A stretch of DNA of 7,117 bases. It comes from Caulobacter segnis. GTDB lineage: Bacteria > Pseudomonadota > Alphaproteobacteria > Caulobacterales > Caulobacteraceae. The position numbers were made by a program, and so were the translations under genes. The stretch is taken from positions 1 to 7,117 of the forward strand of contig NZ_QFQZ01000130.1 of assembly GCF_003243465.1 (NCBI RefSeq). Direction: 5' to 3'. The notes under the pieces were generated by a model, which saw only the letters and a list, made by a program, of their open reading frames with translations, was not told where the DNA came from and ran no database searches. Below, in pieces: positions 4,899-7,117 of this stretch (position 1 is the first letter of the stretch; every line of letters begins with the position of its first letter).

Positions 4899-5960
4899 CT
4901 ATATCGCTGGCATCTCCTGGAGATGGACGTCGAAGGCGCGTCGGTTTTGCAGGACGCTCCAGCTGATGCGCGCCAGCTTGTTGGCCAACGCGGTCGCCAG
5001 CTTGTTGCGGTGAAGGCGAGTGGCCGCCTGCTCGAGCCACGGCCCAAAGCTGAACCGCTCCCACGTTTGCGGTCGCATGAGGAGCACGCGCGCGGCTTGG
5101 ATGAACAGCATGCGCAGGTATTTGTCGCCGCGTTTGGAAATGCGTCCGAGGATGGAGCGCCCGCCGGTGCTGTACTGCTTGGGGACCAAGCCGAGCCACG
5201 CGCCGAAATCTCTTCCACGTTCGAAGGCTTCGCCATCGCCGACGGCCGCCACCATTGCGGTCGAGATGATCGGCCCCACACCTGGCACGCTCATCAACAG
5301 CCGGCAGTTCGGCTCTTGTTGAGCCACGCGCTCGATGTCGGCGGTGATGCTCTCGATCCGCTCATCCAGCCAGAGCCAGTCCTCGTAGAGCCCAACGATC
5401 AGATCGGCCATGCGCGGCGAGATCTCGTCTTGGCGGTTCTTCAGGATATCGAACAACGAGTTGCGCAGCGCCCTGGCGCCGGCGCGCACGGCGATGCCCT
5501 GTTCAATCAGGAAAGAGCGGATCTGGTTGATCGTCGCGGTGCGGCGAGAGACCAGACGCGATCGAATGCGGTGATAGGCTTGAAGGTCGAGCTCGGCCTG
5601 GGTCTTCTGCCGCACCGTCCGGAGGTTCGGCCGCGTTGCAGCTTCGGCGATGGCTTCGGCGTCATTGTAGTCGTTCTTCTGACCCTTGCGGAACGGCTTC
5701 ACATAGATGGCCGGGATGATCCGCGGGTCATGGCCCAAAGCTCTCAGCGTCCGACTGACGAAGTGGGCGCTGAGGCATGCCTCCATGCCGACGACGCACG
5801 GCGGCAGCTTCTTGAACGTGTCGGCCAGCGCCAGGCGCTTTATCTTCCGACGGAAAACCACCTTGCCGTCGCAAAAACCGACGAGGTGGAACACCTCCTT
5901 ACCGATGTCGATGCCGATCACAGACGGCGCAGGCGCGCCTTCAATGCTACTGGTTTCCAT
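4899..5960 (-). CDS. IS110 family transposase (bridge-RNA-guided recombinase)
   Basis: The protein has 353 residues and appears full length. The N-terminal DEDD RuvC-like domain shows Asp18 (GIDIGKEVFH), Glu60 (VVGMEAC), and Asp97 and Asp100 (KNDYNDAEAIAEA). A helical middle (about 115-215) leads to the C-terminal transposase_20 domain: LLMSVPGVGPIISTAMVAAVGD at about 221-242, then FGAWLGLVPKQYSTGGRS and LGRISKRGDKYLR. Ser264 in YSTGG is the likely nucleophile. IS110 enzymes excise and insert the element through a circular form, using a noncoding bridge RNA from one end of the element to pair with target and donor DNA. The start at 5960 is supported by AGGAG 7 nt upstream. No frameshift or missing catalytic residue is seen, so it may be active. 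The 5' sequence is hairpin-rich. Confidence 0.92.
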   Translation of the reverse strand: METSSIEGAPAPSVIGIDIGKEVFHLVGFCDGKVVFRRKIKRLALADTFKKLPPCVVGMEACLSAHFVSRTLRALGHDPRIIPAIYVKPFRKGQKNDYNDAEAIAEAATRPNLRTVRQKTQAELDLQAYHRIRSRLVSRRTATINQIRSFLIEQGIAVRAGARALRNSLFDILKNRQDEISPRMADLIVGLYEDWLWLDERIESITADIERVAQQEPNCRLLMSVPGVGPIISTAMVAAVGDGEAFERGRDFGAWLGLVPKQYSTGGRSILGRISKRGDKYLRMLFIQAARVLLMRPQTWERFSFGPWLEQAATRLHRNKLATALANKLARISWSVLQNRRAFDVHLQEMPAI

Positions 5961-6079
5961 GACTGCTCTCCTGTTGAGGCGGGTGACAGTCCTTGAAGAC
6001 TAGCCCTCCCGGGGAGCAGCCGGTCCATCCCATTATCTGACCTTCGGAAGGGCCGCATGTGGGGCGGCCATTTGAAGAC
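5961..6079 (-). ncRNA. Candidate IS110 bridge RNA region
   Basis: Directly upstream of the IS110 gene are several small inverted repeats: GGCCGC/GCGGCC with a 7-nt loop at 6051-6069, CCTT/AAGG with a 3-nt loop at 6041-6051, CTCC/GGAG with a 3-nt loop at 6006-6016, and GACTG/CAGTC at 5961-5991, which encloses the ribosome binding site. The 8-mer TTGAAGAC occurs at 5993-6000 and 6072-6079. In the IS110 subgroup a structured RNA with two guide loops is transcribed from this position; that is established for IS621 and relatives. That this element uses this region is inference. In the IS1111 subgroup the RNA comes from the other end. Confidence 0.4.
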
Positions 6080-6087
6080 GGCGGCGA

Positions 6088-6378
6088 TCATCGGTTCATG
6101 AAGTCGCGACCGTATAGGCCAAGCGCCAGAAGGGACACGAGGACCAAGCTGAAACGAAACTGTTTGAAGATGGGCCCCGGCGAAGGCGCGAAGCCCGACA
6201 GGGGTGGCGCCACTCGGCAATGGGTGCTCGATGACGCGGCTAGCGGCTCGCCTTGGGGCATCCCATCAGCAGTGAACTCGTCCTCTCGCACATGAGCCAA
6301 GGTCGGCTCGTGGCGCCAGACAGATGCTCGCTCAGCCCAGGCGCGATGGCGCGCCTTGGCTGAGCGCTTCGAGTTCAT
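6088..6378 (-). CDS. Small ORF with C-terminal hydrophobic segment
   Basis: This 96-residue frame starts at ATG 6378 and overlaps the TGA of the upstream minus-strand gene by 4 bases (ATGA), a spacing typical of translational coupling. The N-terminal two thirds are polar and basic without a recognised domain. Residues about 74-88 (FSLVLVSLLALGLYG) form one hydrophobic segment followed by a short charged tail, as in a tail-anchored membrane protein. Codon third positions are mostly G or C. No strong Shine-Dalgarno is visible. The stop lies very near the probable border of the IS110 element, so the native 3' end may have been replaced by the insertion. A chance frame is a real alternative. Confidence 0.4.
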   Translation of the reverse strand: MNSKRSAKARHRAWAERASVWRHEPTLAHVREDEFTADGMPQGEPLAASSSTHCRVAPPLSGFAPSPGPIFKQFRFSLVLVSLLALGLYGRDFMNR

Positions 6379-7117
6379 CGATCCGCGTTGAACCGCGCGA
6401 TCATCACCTTGCCGACTTCATCCATGGCGGCTGAAACGTCCTTGCTCCAGGCGACCGGATCGACTGTGACCTGGTAAGTGCGGGTCTTCTGGCCGCCAAA
6501 GCCGCCCAGCACGCCGATGGCGCTGGCGACGCCGTCGCTGAGCTTGCTGCCCCGGGTCGTGGTGTCGTCGGCCGACAGGATGGAGTCCGGCATGACGATC
6601 GGGCTGGTCAGGGCGTAGCGCTGGCGATGGCCCAGGTCCGAATATGTCGACTTGGCCTGGGGCGTCAGGACCCACAGCTGGGTGTCGACGGGCAGCAGCG
6701 CGACATTGGCCTTGCTCTTCACGCGAGCGGTCGGGGGACGCATGCCCAGTACACCCCGGCCCCGCGCCTCGATCTCGGCGAAGTCGACGACCATGCGGAC
6801 ACCTAGGATGCCGGCGTTCAGCTCCTTCATGGCCATCTCCTCGGGCACCTGCGAGCCCGTGGTGGTCATGGTGTCGCCCATGGCCTTGGCGCGGCCGTCC
6901 AGTGGCGTGAAGTAGAACTTGTAGCCGGGCGGCGAATAGAAGCCGCTGCGGTTGGCCCCGCCGCGGATATACGGCGCGGGCTTGGCCATGTTCATCAGCC
7001 GCTGCAGGCCGGGGCTGCGGGCCACGGCGTCCTGAAGAGGGATGATGGTCACGCCGGTGGCGGCCAGCTCCTCGACGAACTTGGCGTAATAGGCGTTGGT
7101 GATCGCCTGCATGTCCT
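6375..7117 (-). CDS. Conserved-looking protein of unknown function, 5' end beyond window
   Basis: The frame runs in from the right edge and stops with TGA at 6375-6377. The first Met in view is at 7112 (245 residues), but the frame is open upstream, so the N-terminus, including any signal peptide, is probably missing. Visible features are an early segment with a helix-like pattern (AYYAKFVEELAATGVTIIP), many predicted beta stretches, a Gly-rich patch (IGVLGGFGG) about 50 residues from the end, and a helical C-terminus (DVSAAMDEVGKVMIARFN). There are no catalytic motifs and no full-length membrane helix that I recognise. Strong G/C third-position bias and a clean frame suggest an intact resident gene rather than IS cargo. 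Its stop overlaps the start of the small ORF at 6088-6378. I do not assign a family. Confidence 0.75.
   Translation of the reverse strand, partial: DMQAITNAYYAKFVEELAATGVTIIPLQDAVARSPGLQRLMNMAKPAPYIRGGANRSGFYSPPGYKFYFTPLDGRAKAMGDTMTTTGSQVPEEMAMKELNAGILGVRMVVDFAEIEARGRGVLGMRPPTARVKSKANVALLPVDTQLWVLTPQAKSTYSDLGHRQRYALTSPIVMPDSILSADDTTTRGSKLSDGVASAIGVLGGFGGQKTRTYQVTVDPVAWSKDVSAAMDEVGKVMIARFNADR

Larger units (their letters stand above)
4899..6079 (-). mobile_element. IS110 family element (borders approximate)
   Basis: The transposase and its 5' noncoding sequence belong to one element. The outer borders are not determined: this family has no long terminal inverted repeats and usually leaves little or no target duplication. 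The 3' border lies between 4646 and 4898. The 5' border is probably near or beyond 6079, where the second of two TTGAAGAC copies ends. The coordinates are a minimum. Confidence 0.6.

Noticed and set aside
4923..5996. A 357-codon plus-strand frame
   Set aside because: It is the antisense shadow of the IS110 transposase gene; the conserved residues of that family are all on the minus strand.
1..7117. CRISPR array, tRNA or rRNA genes
   Set aside because: No regularly spaced repeat series and no tRNA- or rRNA-like sequence were noticed on either strand.

Overview
The window is GC-rich and its clear genes use GC-ending codons. The families present (an IS66 tnpA/tnpB pair, an IS110 transposase, the C-terminus of a RepB-type partition protein) fit an alphaproteobacterium, perhaps Caulobacterales or Rhizobiales; this placement is inference. 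It reads as accessory DNA, a plasmid or integrative-element segment broken by insertion sequences, next to a more ordinary-looking gene at the right edge.

Left part (1-2262): a minus-strand cluster of a ribbon-helix-helix (RHH) regulator (1056-1445), a very short ORF with a strong ribosome binding site (843-920), and a GIY-YIG-like protein (246-794). Upstream of the RHH gene lie two copies of a 21-bp repeat, each centred on a perfect palindrome, probably autoregulatory operators. From 1566 to 2262 there is no convincing intact gene, only a signal-peptide-like start cut by a stop, a few inverted repeats and a reading-frame tail behind the partition-gene fragment.

Middle part (2263-6090): remains of at least three unrelated insertion sequences and a host gene that one of them cut. 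The last 119 codons of a RepB/ParB-like gene (minus) end exactly at the left end of an element of about 1,075 bp (2623-3697) carrying one DDE transposase of the IS3/IS481 type (plus). To its right is an IS66 remnant (minus) with tnpA, tnpB and one intact terminus but no tnpC. Next comes an apparently intact IS110 transposase gene (minus), preceded by about 130 bp of hairpin-rich sequence where a bridge RNA would be expected.

Right part (6088-7117): a minus-strand gene of unknown function, open at the window edge, overlaps by 4 bp a small ORF whose C-terminus is a single hydrophobic segment.

No complete novel system is visible. The strongest second-look items are the duplicated palindromic operator overlapping translation signals of the RHH gene, the possible bridge RNA, the transposase ORF without a start codon, and the loss of tnpC and of the partition-gene N-terminus around the same insertion.
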